Source: Apostichopus japonicus (lineage: Eukaryota; Echinodermata; Holothuroidea; Aspidochirotida; Stichopodidae). Taken from it: a DNA stretch of 64,000 nt. Made by a program: the position numbers and the translations under genes. Where the stretch lies: the NCBI RefSeq assembly GCF_037975245.1, contig NC_092561.1:15319001-15383000 (forward strand), written 5' to 3'. The notes below the pieces were generated by a model that was not told where the DNA came from, made no database searches, and saw nothing but the letters and a program-made list of their open reading frames with translations. Shown here piece by piece: positions 13,037-23,500 of the stretch. The number at the start of each line of letters is the position of its first letter. Positions within the stretch are counted from its first letter, which is position 1.

Positions 13037-13500
13037 TTCATTCCTTTGTTTGTATTTTGCAATGCTTCTTTACTGCATCGCTGTACATATTCAGTGTTTC
13101 ATTCCTTTTTTTTGTTTTATGTTTTGCAGTGATTCTAAACAGAATCAGTGTTTTCATTCGTTTGGTGTTTGGCCTATCTTTTAGAGAGAATATGTATTTC
13201 ATCCCTTTCTACCTTAATTGCAATGCTTAAGAGCATCACATTATTTGATCCCTGTTTCTTTTCTGCTTCGCTTAACAGATTCAGTGTTTCATCCCTGTTT
13301 TCTTTTCTTTTTTATGTTTTGAATTGCTAAACAGAATAAGTGTTTACTTTCTTTTGGATTTGCATTGCTTAACAGAATCACAGTGTTTACATTCATTTGG
13401 TTTTTGGCATTGCTCAAGAGAATCAGAACTTCATCCCTGTCTCTTTCTTGCACTGTTCAAGAGAATGCCCTTCAAACAATTCTTTGATAAACACATTCTC
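13037..13500 (-). repeat. Degenerate tandem array overlapping the 3' end of the hAT-derived gene
   Basis: Units of roughly 60-70 bp recur about six times. Each carries a version of minus-strand TCTCTTGAGCAATGC or CTGTTAAGCAATGC, followed by purine-rich sequence. The first unit encodes the last residues of the hAT-derived protein (HSLEQCKKETGMKF then stop). Downstream units in a shifted frame still read SLEQCQKPNECKHC and SVKQCKSKRK. The array thus looks like a decayed repeat of coding origin in the 3' UTR. Confidence 0.65.
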
Positions 13501-15954
13501 TTTTAAGTACTCTCCTGTATTTGCCATTTGCAATCTTATCCCAATATTGATGTTCCATTCCTTAAGTGATTCAAAAATCTTTCTGGTAGATCTACTTGAT
13601 AATGGGAGAGAGAAGAAAAATAAAATGACCCTCCTAACATTATGAAATGATTCTGTTGACGAATTCAGGATATGGGTCCAACGACTAAGTGGGGGCGTTA
13701 TTTCTGTCATAGAATCTGGAAATGTCATGTTTTGAATGTCCTGCAGTTCTTCATCAAATTTTTTAACATTGACCAGATCGGAAGCCAGAAATGAGTTTAA
13801 GACGTCTCCATTGGAATCAGATGCCGAATGAGTGGTGACTACATTGTGAGGATCCACCACTCTGCCCAAACGCCAAAGGGGCCTACAAAACTGAAGACTG
13901 GTCTGCAGATTGCGGATGAATTCTTTGTAAAATTCTCGGACGGTGTAAAGAAATTCGACAACGACTGGGTCTGCGAATGTCTGCTGACCTTGGTCCATGG
14001 AAGCTGCGAGGGCGCCAGAAGCTTCAAATCCCAGATAAATCTGAGGCAGCGGGAGATAGCTAGCCTCATCACTGACATCAAGTCTGCTCATGTCTTCCAT
14101 ACCCATGACCGTATCTCGTATCATGAAGTGATTGGCAATCGTACGGATCAGATCATCCGTGTAGTCATTGACGTGCTCAAATATCGGCTCTTCCTTTCCC
14201 ACCTTGGTCTGGTAGTCGACCAAGACGCCACTCAAGAATCGGAGCATCGTCAGGAGGACCTTCATCCTTGGATCGTCCAGGAATTCTAAAATGGCTCTGC
14301 TTTCGCTCTCAGGTCTGAGCTTTTCCACGCCGGTGAAATAAATGGTCAACATCTTCCATTGGTCTAGTAGTTTTTGCACGAATTCGTTACAAGTCGACCA
14401 CGGTAAGTTTTGGCCGGCTAGGATCCGGTGATCTCTACTTGCGACGAAGCTGCCATATTTAAGGAAGGAGGCGGCCAACGGTCCTGAGAGAAAATGCTCG
14501 TGTATAAGCTGACATACTTGTTCGATCCGATGAGGTAGATGCTTAACGGCTTCAGTGAAGGAAATATCTCCCATATGACAGGGTGACACCACTGGCATCA
14601 CCCAAGGGTACTGCTGCTTCACCATATCCATTAGCGGCACCATTACGTTAAATGGAATGTTTATACTATAACACAAAAAACCGACCCAGTTTCCTAGAAG
14701 AATCCCCTTATCCTCCTTGGACTGCATGCTCTCTTTTAGTTTCACGAAAATCATTTCTGCTGACCGATCTTTCAATTCCACCAGATCAAAAAGCACAAGC
14801 TGGACTTCAAATTGCACGTTGCAGTAAACTGCAAAAATCCCTAAATATGTGACACCTGATCGGTCAGTCTGATAGTCGACCGCGATTGAAAATAGAGTCA
14901 TCTTTAAGTGCTCGATGAGAAATTTGTTCAATAGATCGTCGGTGGTCTGTGCTATCACTTTGCGAGAAAACTCTTCTCCAAGTTCCATGACCTCCACAAC
15001 CGTGCCTGCTGTTGGCAGTCTCTTCAACATTGCGACTAGGCCATCTGTCACACCCAGGGGGACACGATTCTCCACGATGAAACTTACGACTTGAGCCTCC
15101 GTCTCCTTTACTTGCTTGGAGATGTTCTCAGTGGAGAGAAAGAGTGGAATTCTTTCACCTACCTCATCTATTTCTTCAGGTGCATCTCTCTCCTGCCTCT
15201 CTTCCAACAGTTCTGTCTCCTGTGGATTGTTTCCTGTTAAATTTTCATTATCATTATCTGAATCTAACGTCCCACCCTCATTGGCAATCTCATTATCATT
15301 CAACTGGGAGTAGTTCAGATGACCACCTAAACCTTTTCTTTCTAATCTGGTCATCTTCTCGGAGGTGAGATGCCGCCGAGATGCTCTGTGCTTTTCCAAA
15401 TCCTCCTGTGACTTACATCGCAATATCTCATATCGACAGTACAGGCAATACGGATTACCAGTGATTTTGTTCAAGCGAAGCCATGGTTTGAATCTAGGTA
15501 TTTCTTCCAGATTATTATCATCCAAATATCTTCCCTGCCTGTGCTCCTCAGTCCTTTCATTCTGTCCCAGATGTCGACTCTGTCGAGCGTGCTTTTCACT
15601 TTGCACATGTTCCAGCAAGTTTGTCTGTCCATGAACAATTTTGATGTCACATCCACAGAGATGACAAAATGCATATTCCCCAGAATTACTCTTTGTAAAC
15701 CAGGACTGCATCTCTGAAATGCTTGCCCTTGCTTTTCCATGCTTCTTCCCAGCAATACCTCTTTTCCTTTTCCTTCCTCTCGTCCCTTTTGTCTGAGGTA
15801 CTTCCTTCTGGGTTGTTGCCTCTTCTCCTACATTGTCTGGCTGTATGGCTATACCATAAGCTTCTGGCAGCTCCTGAAAGTAGTAGAAAAAAGCTCTCTG
15901 TTTATGAAGATAAAGTTGTGTAAATGTTCTCATTGAGACCACTCTTAAAGTCAT
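13423..15954 (-). CDS. hAT-transposase-derived protein with two N-terminal zinc fingers
   Basis: An uninterrupted 843-codon frame. Residues 59-71 are a basic, nuclear-localisation-like stretch. Two TTF/BED-like C2H2 fingers follow: C97, C100, H116, H122 in a WFTKSN context, and C170, C173, H189, H195 in a WLRLNKITGNPYC context. The hAT RNase-H fold begins near LFSIAVDYQTDRSG, where D360 sits at the position of the first catalytic Asp. The family's usual second DG motif is replaced by GFLCYS. The C-terminal dimerisation block (about 777-825) keeps LPLSSRSTRKIFESLKEW. A strong acceptor (polypyrimidine, then TTTCAG before GAGCTGCC) lies at 15874, so the real exon may begin at residue 28 with an upstream exon not identified. 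Length and openness, with the altered catalytic site, suggest a domesticated transposase, like vertebrate ZNF862-type genes, rather than an active element. No terminal repeats were found nearby. Confidence 0.75.
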   Translation of the reverse strand: MTLRVVSMRTFTQLYLHKQRAFFYYFQELPEAYGIAIQPDNVGEEATTQKEVPQTKGTRGRKRKRGIAGKKHGKARASISEMQSWFTKSNSGEYAFCHLCGCDIKIVHGQTNLLEHVQSEKHARQSRHLGQNERTEEHRQGRYLDDNNLEEIPRFKPWLRLNKITGNPYCLYCRYEILRCKSQEDLEKHRASRRHLTSEKMTRLERKGLGGHLNYSQLNDNEIANEGGTLDSDNDNENLTGNNPQETELLEERQERDAPEEIDEVGERIPLFLSTENISKQVKETEAQVVSFIVENRVPLGVTDGLVAMLKRLPTAGTVVEVMELGEEFSRKVIAQTTDDLLNKFLIEHLKMTLFSIAVDYQTDRSGVTYLGIFAVYCNVQFEVQLVLFDLVELKDRSAEMIFVKLKESMQSKEDKGILLGNWVGFLCYSINIPFNVMVPLMDMVKQQYPWVMPVVSPCHMGDISFTEAVKHLPHRIEQVCQLIHEHFLSGPLAASFLKYGSFVASRDHRILAGQNLPWSTCNEFVQKLLDQWKMLTIYFTGVEKLRPESESRAILEFLDDPRMKVLLTMLRFLSGVLVDYQTKVGKEEPIFEHVNDYTDDLIRTIANHFMIRDTVMGMEDMSRLDVSDEASYLPLPQIYLGFEASGALAASMDQGQQTFADPVVVEFLYTVREFYKEFIRNLQTSLQFCRPLWRLGRVVDPHNVVTTHSASDSNGDVLNSFLASDLVNVKKFDEELQDIQNMTFPDSMTEITPPLSRWTHILNSSTESFHNVRRVILFFFSLPLSSRSTRKIFESLKEWNINIGIRLQMANTGEYLKENVFIKELFEGHSLEQCKKETGMKF

Positions 15955-16945
15955 CTATTGTATTTGTTGCAAACTTTCAGGTACAAAATCAACATATGCT
16001 AGAGGACTGATTGCTGTATAATCCATATTTGATTGAAAGTACAATGCCTCACAATGTGAAATCAAAACTTTTGGTCCTGCTTTGTCTTAATTTGCCAATT
16101 GTTTTCAAATGGACAAATCCTTAGCAAAAGAAATATCCTATATCACCTTAGGTACTGTATATGGGCTATAGGCTTCCTGCAGAATCAGTACAGGGAAATA
16201 AAATTCTGTTTAATGGTAGGATAAATAGGTATCAGACTATCAGTCTATGCTCTACTGAAAGTACAAAAAAATTGAACTGTTTGCAATTCATTACTAAAAA
16301 GTAATACGTAACACATTTTGCAACGACTCTCCAAAAATTAAGCATTCAGCTAAAGCAATAGGCCTAGAATGTATTTTACAATACTGTGGGTACTCTGCCA
16401 TGAGAATTTCCCAGACAAGACTTAGCTATGTTGTTTGTTTAGAAAATTTACAGTTGGAACAAATTTTACACTACGAAAAGAAAAAGGCTTAATCAATGTT
16501 ACTTTGTGACCATCAGCGGCTTTTATCCTCAAGAAACTGTCAACAAGCTGTCTATAGCTTGAAGGCTACAGTACCTTCGGCCTTCGAACTTAGGCCTAGT
16601 TATATTCTACTTTTGGCAAATTGTTTAGAATTACAGAAAATGTTACAGTATCAACATGGTGCTCTTTGTTTTGACCGACGTACTGTATATGAATAATAAT
16701 TCCAGGTACGCTACTATTTTTACCAAAAAAGTGGTAAACAGTTCGGATAACGAGAACCATGTGGATAAGTACCGCTAATGAGCCAAAATTTAGGACTAAC
16801 TTGCCAAAGTTAGTCTGTGAGTGTGAGTGTAAATGTAATATTCTGCAGGCATTTGGTTTGTGGATACACTGTGCACTGGTACCTATTTCACGAAACTACA
16901 ATGAGTCAAAATGATTAATAAGTTTACACGTAGCCTTTTGAAATT
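15955..16945. other. No gene recognised
   Basis: AT-rich spacer between the hAT-derived frame and the cysteine-cluster exon. It may hold the 5' exon or promoter of the hAT-derived gene, but I cannot identify either. Confidence 0.4.
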
Positions 16946-17386
16946 TCACTTTACATGAATTACTAATGATTGATCTTGCTGCATATTTTTACAGCCCATT
17001 TTCGCTGTTCCACATTTACAAAGTCGACTGCATGAGCGATCGTTTCGAAGGCACGGACAGGATCCTCTACCAACTGCACGGTTGCAAACATTTGTGCATC
17101 GGCAAATAATAGTCGCATCGGATTCCTGTTCAACTTCCCTTCTTTCGCTGTCAGCATGTTCACGGCCGGAAGACATCATATACGTCAATTGTAAAACAGT
17201 GTCTTCTCTGGTAAAATCATACCGGATTTTTATGTGGTCATTTTGTCTTGGCTGTTTTGGTTCAAGCTTTGCTACAAAACATGCTAACGAACTAATTGAG
17301 ACTTTGTTTACCATACAAAAGTTTGGTGCAGGTAGCATACTCCATGTAACTTCCCCATTTGTCTTACACTCTTTCATATTTTTCAA
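16946..17386 (-). CDS. Cysteine-cluster (CXC-like) protein or exon, unknown function
   Basis: A 146-codon frame. Residues about 1-90 look like a folded N-terminal segment without a recognised domain (WSMLPAPNFCMVNK, then FVAKLEPKQPRQNDHIKIRY). Near the C-terminus is a dense cysteine cluster: CRCTNVCNRAVGRGSCPC, then CSRLCKCG, then CKN. This spacing resembles CXC/CRC-type zinc-binding modules, and similar clusters occur at the C-termini of invertebrate transposon-linked proteins. The base-specific frame and cysteine pattern argue that it is or was coding. It may be the last exon of a longer gene or a fragment. Its 5' end lies about 65 bp from a hammerhead-like repeat remnant, so mobile-element origin is plausible. 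Confidence 0.45.
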   Translation of the reverse strand: MKNMKECKTNGEVTWSMLPAPNFCMVNKVSISSLACFVAKLEPKQPRQNDHIKIRYDFTREDTVLQLTYMMSSGREHADSERREVEQESDATIICRCTNVCNRAVGRGSCPCLRNDRSCSRLCKCGTAKMGCKNMQQDQSLVIHVK

Positions 17387-17396
17387 AATAAAATAA

Positions 17397-17500
17397 AACT
17401 GTTAACAAACTGCTTGTCCACTAGAGAGCCTGTGTGTCACTTGTCATTTAGCCTTTGAAGAAGATCCTGCTAGGATCGAATCGTCAGGCCAACTTACTTT
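17397..17500 (+). mobile_element. Repeat-end remnant with a decayed hammerhead-like motif (Penelope-like element candidate)
   Basis: The segment from CTGTTAACAAACTGCTTG to CGTCAGGCCAACTTAC recurs in inverted orientation near 53.03-53.14 kb, so it belongs to a dispersed family. At 17451-17490, stem I would pair GCCT with AGGC. A perfect stem II follows (GATCC/GGATC, loop TGCTA), then GAAT in place of GAAA and the cleavage triplet GTC. The 5' core reads TTGAAGA in place of CTGANGA, so this copy is probably inactive. Minimal hammerheads of this style are known from Penelope-like retroelements; assignment to that group is inference. Confidence 0.5.
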
Positions 17501-18182
17501 TACACATTCTTTCATTTTATTTTTGTTTTCTTCTTCCGCTTCTTCTTTTGTGATTTATAAGCATTAGGGTGGCATATTAGAGCCTATATCAATCGGCCCA
17601 ATGTTCTCCTAGCTCATGAAAAGTGCCAAAATGCAGTAGGAGAAAAAAGAAATGATATGTTTTTTTGAGTGGATTGCATGTTGAAGAGCATGAATGGAAG
17701 TACATGTGATGCAAAAATTGGGTCAATTGAGGCCTCCCAGGAGCAGCTTATGAAAATTGTTTACTACTGAGTGAGAAGGTTTGTTTACAAGCGACGAACC
17801 ATTAGGCTTTTTCCTCATATACAAAATAAAAATAATATTTATTTAACAACAACAAGCGTGAAACTTTCATTTCATTTCGTAGCATAAAATAATCAGTTAC
17901 AGAACATCGGATTAACAGTGCATGTCGTGAAAAAAGGGAATGTGCTAAAAAGAACCTTGGTTGGCTTGACGAGAGCACACTCCCCGAATGTATAACATAA
18001 CCAAAAGAAATACAAACATTACATCACAGAAAAGAAAACAACACGTTGAGTATCATAACTAGATTACATTACAAACTTGTCAAGGTCAAATGGTGTTGGA
18101 AATTATCCAAGGATAATCTATGTTGTTCATGCGAAGAAATCTGCAGTGGGTATATATTGGTATAGAGCATTAAATTGTAGAA
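17501..18182. other. No gene recognised
   Basis: Spacer without convincing open frames or repeats; T-rich near 17515-17550. Confidence 0.4.
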
Positions 18183-18190
18183 CAACAACA

Positions 18191-18581
18191 CAAGGGCGTA
18201 GGAACCGGGGGGCTGGGGGGGCGCCAGCCCCCCCCCAGTGAAAAATATGGGGGCGGAAGTATCGTTCCTCGGAAGTATCGTTCCGCCCCCCCCCCCCCCG
18301 CTTCGCAAGTCAGAAAACCCCTTTTTCATTTCCAAATGAGAAAAAAAATCTCATTTGAAGCACCAAATTGCATCTAAGGCCATGTGAAAATGCAAAATTC
18401 TTTACAAAATGGAGTGCGTGTTGAAGTGTGCTATATTGCACCAAATTGCATCTGAGGCCACCTGGAAATGCAAAAAAATTCCAAAGGGGAGGGGGACACC
18501 CCCTCCCCTTAGACCCCTCCCCATGCCGGCCATCAGTCTTCACGCCCCCCCCCCACTCAAAAGTACCTTCCTACGCCACTG
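18191..18581. mobile_element. hAT-type miniature element with perfect 8-bp target duplication
   Basis: The 391-bp element starts CAAGGGCGTAGGAA and ends with the complement of CAGTGGCGTAGGAA. It is flanked on both sides by CAACAACA (18183-18190 and 18582-18589). Inside are C and G runs and an imperfect direct repeat beginning GCACCAAATTGCATCT (near 18360 and 18440). There is no transposase frame, so this is a non-autonomous element. Confidence 0.9.
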
Positions 18582-18958
18582 CAACAACATAATAACATTT
18601 CGGAACTACAATTTTGTCAACGCCGTTCATAACTTACGCTTGAAAGGAGCATTCCAGATTTACCGTATTTTAAAGCTAGGACCTCTTGCGAGGTCGAACA
18701 GGGGTAAACTCCTTTTTTTTTTTTGGTATTTTGAAGCTGAACATCTTGAACACCGATAAAGCCATTGACATAACTACTTTAAACGAATAATTATTTCTGT
18801 ACCGTACCGGTGTTTTAAGTAATGTACCACGTTTAATTCTAGGCCAAGGTTAGTGAGACTACCTCTACCAATTCACAATATATCGTCTGTGGAAGGGATG
18901 GTAAATTCTGACAATTTATTCGTCGTTAAATGGACACTGCTAGCAAGAATTAACGTAT

Positions 18959-19127
18959 CATGAATATTGATGAGAGGAAACGTTTTGAACACTCGGGAAG
19001 GGCCGTTTCCAGCCATCTGAGGGGTTTGTAAAACCAAAAATTTTCTTGTACGCTCCGCGCCAACCGATGGTGGAGCTCCGCTCAGATTGTCGTGCATACA
19101 ACTTTGCAAATCCTGGCTACGCCCCTG
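18959..19127. mobile_element. hAT-type element remnant
   Basis: Shares the blocks CTCGGGAAGGGCCGTTTCC and GTACGCTCCGCGCCAACCGA with the 783-bp element at 57029-57811. It ends in GGCTACGCCCCTG, a typical hAT terminus. The left terminus was not found. Confidence 0.6.
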
Positions 19128-19129
19128 AC

Positions 19130-20480
19130 TTTTAATGAATTTCTGTGGGTCAAACTCAAAGCTATTTCGAATGGAAAAAAATTGTTAAGATATTGACAAG
19201 AAATAAACTCTAATTCGGAAGATTCCTACATTAGCAACTAGCATGATTTCACCTCATTTTGTCTCAAAAGAAAACTTGTTCCTTGTTTCCCAATTTGCAC
19301 ATTGGATATTGCAGTGCTAGTATGCATATTTTCCTTGAGGGGGGGGGGGCGTTGATGGAGTGATGTTGATACGCAAATAAGATAATACAATAAGAGTTAT
19401 AAAGGGTACTAAATATAAGGCTGCATCAGTCCAATCGAATTTCTGCAAAGTGCCCTTTGATGTCGGTGCCCCCCCAGATTAAAAGTGCTTCCGCCGCCCT
19501 TGCTTTTAACTTAATATAGCAACAGAGAATCACCGGATGGTATTCATTACCATCTGTCCCTGAAAATTATGAAACACCTTTTAACAGTGTGCAACATATC
19601 ATAATTAATTTTGTGCAGTTATCATTTGAAAAGATGTATCGATATATGCAGGTAAAATGACTGCTGAACAATCATACTAAAATATCTTAATTTATTTGTA
19701 ATTTAATTACCTGTCATACAGAAGTAAATACTTTTTGTATTTTTGTACGACAAAGATGTTACATGTCGGCTTCGCTTTTACTCATGTCTCTATCACCAAA
19801 TAAAAAAATAAAGTAGATCTTTGTTGTCCTATTTATAAATGTTATCATTTATACTGGAATAAAGAAATTGAAATTGAATTGAAAATTGAAAGGTTTTCAG
19901 ACTGAGCTTCTTGACGCCAGATATTTTCTTCCGAGTGGAAGAACCCGACCCAGTAAAAGTTTTGTGTTTCAAAGCCTAGATTGTATGAAGTCCTAGTGCT
20001 TTCGTTTTTATAGAATATTCTTGGTGGAGCTATATGGTCTCGATGCGCTGAAATCCGACAGTTTGGCTCAAGTAGGCTATTTCTAGTATAGGATTGCTTT
20101 CCGTAGTGTTTTTCCATAAACACAGAGAAACACACTGCGGTGAGTTTGGGCAGACTCATAAAACATCTATAAGGAGATGACCGTGTCTGGTAACCCTTAT
20201 TAACCTAATTAGTGATATCCGGTGTATAATTTCGCAAAGCATTCACTGTTCATCTAAGTTTATACAACTTAGACGGTACTTTGTCCTGTTACCCAATCAT
20301 TTTGACGAAAAATGTAAGCATGTTTTAAAATTAATTATTTTAAGAATGGTTACTACAAGACACCGTAAAAAAAACACTTTGATTTCGCAATGCAAATATC
20401 CCCAGTTTTAACATCGACTATTTTCCCTTTTCGCGTTCAATAACCGGGTACGTCAATGTGGAGACGCACAAAAATGAAAA
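19130..20480. other. Upstream region of the first FBXO3-type gene, no gene recognised
   Basis: AT-rich spacer. A G run near 19340 and a fragment resembling a hAT end (CTTCCGCCGCCCTTG near 19488) are visible. Proximal promoter elements of the F-box gene presumably lie in the last few hundred bases. Confidence 0.4.
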
Positions 20481-20490
20481 TATAAATACA
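20481..20490 (+). promoter_or_regulatory. Candidate TATA box of the first FBXO3-type gene
   Basis: TATAAATACA lies 56 bp before the ATG at 20537. A start of transcription about 30 bp further on would give a leader of roughly 25 nt. Transcript data are needed to confirm the start. Confidence 0.45.
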
Positions 20491-20536
20491 CGGAAGCTAA
20501 AAATATCAGAAAGACATCTCGCTGAGAACCAACACT

Positions 20537-23500
20537 ATGGGTTGTCATGTTCAACTATTTAGACTCCCGGAAGAAGTGATTGCAGACAACATATTTTGTT
20601 ATTTAGATCTCAAATCTCTTGTCAGGTAAGTAACTTTCATTTTCTCTAGAGCTGCGATTACAATAAGGCCAAGACCAGGCTGTAACCTTAGGCCTACTCG
20701 ACGCCCTGCAGGAAATGTATAGGGTTAGGCTAGCCTTTTTTTCCCATTAAGCCTATACCTGTCGTTTGAAATTAGTGTGAATTAAACTTGTAAATTTGAT
20801 GGAAAGCATGTGTGGTACGCATACACATAAAACACACCTGTATACAATTCTACAATATCAGGTAATTTTAAAAATTTTGACTTGCAAAAGAGCTCAGAAG
20901 TATGATCTAAAGATTTGGCATTACAAATAATTATTAATACCTTTCTTTTGCTTTATGAATAAAATAGTAACATTGGACCTATAACTTAAGTATTTCCCAA
21001 ACTTCACTAGCCTAGGTAGCCAAGGCCTAACTTGAGACTTAAAAACTATTTTAATGTACTCTTACAGTGGCAGGGTCCTTGATTTGTATAAAACAAATGA
21101 GAACGACCCGAATTCATTGCACCTATAATGAATAATGCAAGCCTACAGGACAGCAGCCCCTGGATCTTAGGGCAACGGTCATTTCTGGTACTAGTAGCGT
21201 GTTGGTACTGTGACTGTGTGACAGCACAACCACTATAACCAACATGACAAAATTCTGCTACTGGATTATTCCCTCACTACTCTAGAAAAAAAATGGTACA
21301 ATTATAGAATACAGGGCCATTCATTAACACATCCTAGCATGCGGATGCAGGGTGTGTCTGTTCATGTCCATCAGAGCTGTATATATGGCTCTGATGGACC
21401 TGACATTTTTTGCTCACATACGTACTGGGGTGAGACTGAGCATCCGTGCATCCGGCTGCTCAGATAGAATCATCGAGTGGCCCTGTATTCTATAATTACT
21501 CAAAAAAAATTAGTCTTCTTGTTAACTGTTTTATGCCACTGACTTGCCACTTAAGTTATCTTTCATAGGTCTAGCCTGCTCTAAAAAAAAATTCTCTTAC
21601 CACTAAATCCCCAAAGACTGTCATTTGTCTGAAAAAGTAAAATATACCCAAAGCCATTTAGGAAGTTTTGATTGTAAATGGTCCCCATTGATAGCTGATT
21701 TGCCTGCTAGACCAGATGACAGAGAAGGATGGCCCAGGACTACAGTAGGGTCAGTTTACAGCTCTGGGAAAGTATGCTCTATACAAAGAAACTATGGGAT
21801 TTATGAAGAGTATAAAAATACAAAAAGTGTTTTATGATTTGGCTTTTGGGCCCAGTCTTGCTTGTAACACCTCTGTTGCCAGACATCTGGAAGTTTCATG
21901 AAGTTAAAGGAGCAGAGCTTGCATACAGTAGAACTTTGGCAAGGTTATTGCTGCAGGGTACAAGTGACATGCAGTTTATAGCTCCATGGTTTAGTTTAGG
22001 GAAAATGGTAAGTAAAGAAAGATTTCATAATTTTTCCACAGAAATTGGGTTCCCATGGGTTCTATGTGCACGGAACCAGAACATTGTTCCCAATAAAATG
22101 CAAAATCTTGCAGCCTGGGTTAGGCTTTTGGGAATCGTCTTCCGGCCTCTAGACTTCAAATATATGCCTAGTCTAACTAAGGTCCTTATAGAGTAGCCCT
22201 AATGCTAAGTCATGAATGTGTAATACAGTCATACTCATAGTCATAGCTTGATGAATGAAAAAGCCTTGATATGATGATAATGCATTTAATACCCATCTTT
22301 GACTATTTTTTGGTACTGATATGTAATTAAATAATCTCACATTTCATGACAATATACATTTATGAACATTGCATGATTGTTTTGAAGGTACTATTCTCAC
22401 ACATGAACTTTTTAACAAAGTTTTGATGATATCTTTTGGAATCTTCTTTCTCCTTTAAATTTACTTTGTGAACATTGTAGGGTGTCCCAAACGTGTAAAA
22501 GACTGAGGAATTGTGCGTACACAGATGGAAATTGGAAGATACTTTGCCAGAGATATTGGCTTCTTACAGAGTAAGTACATGGCACTTTTCAAAGTCTGCA
22601 ACAGCAACCATTTGGAGAAAATTTCTAATTAATTCTAAATGACACTGAATACTTATCCTTTCATAAGATGCGTTAAAGCACTCGTACTGACAGGTTGAAC
22701 AGTTTCTAACCTTTGTCTAACAGGATCTATTCATACTGTTTGTATGTCTGTCAGTATAAGTGCTTTGAAGCACGATATAAAATTACGCTAATGTTGAAAA
22801 TTGTCCCATATGAGTAACAACATCAATTGCATTAATGGAATAATGTCCTAACTTTACACACATTCTGAACCAGTATCGAACCTGTATCAAACAGATATAC
22901 ATTATGACTATTCCCTCTGTCACACTAACCTAGCTTGTGTCAATTGTTAACAGTCCAACCCTTTTTTTATACTTTGATGTTAAGAAGTCAGATTTATATT
23001 TTAATTTACCAAGTTGCTTTGTACATGTGTGAAAACTGTTGTTAAACAGAATGGAAGTTAATATGTTTTCTTCTAATCAACCAAGTCGTTTTAATTTTAG
23101 TAATTTAGTTGTAAAAACAACTGAACGTTAACAAATTCTCTCGACAGAAGGGAGAGATCGACATGGAGAGAAGACTTCATCGCATGGTATATCGATTTGG
23201 GGCGGTACATGTACGTTTACGGTCCCATACGACGCCTGTGGGACAGAATATTGGGATGCGTAAGGATCAAGTCTCCAGCAATCTATGAGACACTCAATGG
23301 TAAGGTAGTATGTTACATTATGTAATATGTTGTATGCAGCTTTTAGTAAAGGATTTCAAAGCTCTTTATTTTTCAAAAATATTCTTTAAAACCTTTATTT
23401 TGAATTTAAGTTGAAAAAAAAACTTTAAAGATTTATTTTAGAGTACATATATTGTATTCAGTCATGCTAACCATTGGCGATTAAGTTTATGTGGACAGGC

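Noticed and set aside
13828-14289. 153-codon plus-strand frame
   Set aside because: Lies antisense inside the hAT-derived gene, whose minus-strand frame has clear domains.
21834-22196. 120-codon plus-strand frame in intron 1 of FBXO3-type copy A
   Set aside because: Exons 1 and 2 of the F-box gene join in frame across it, and no domain or splice signals support it as an alternative exon.
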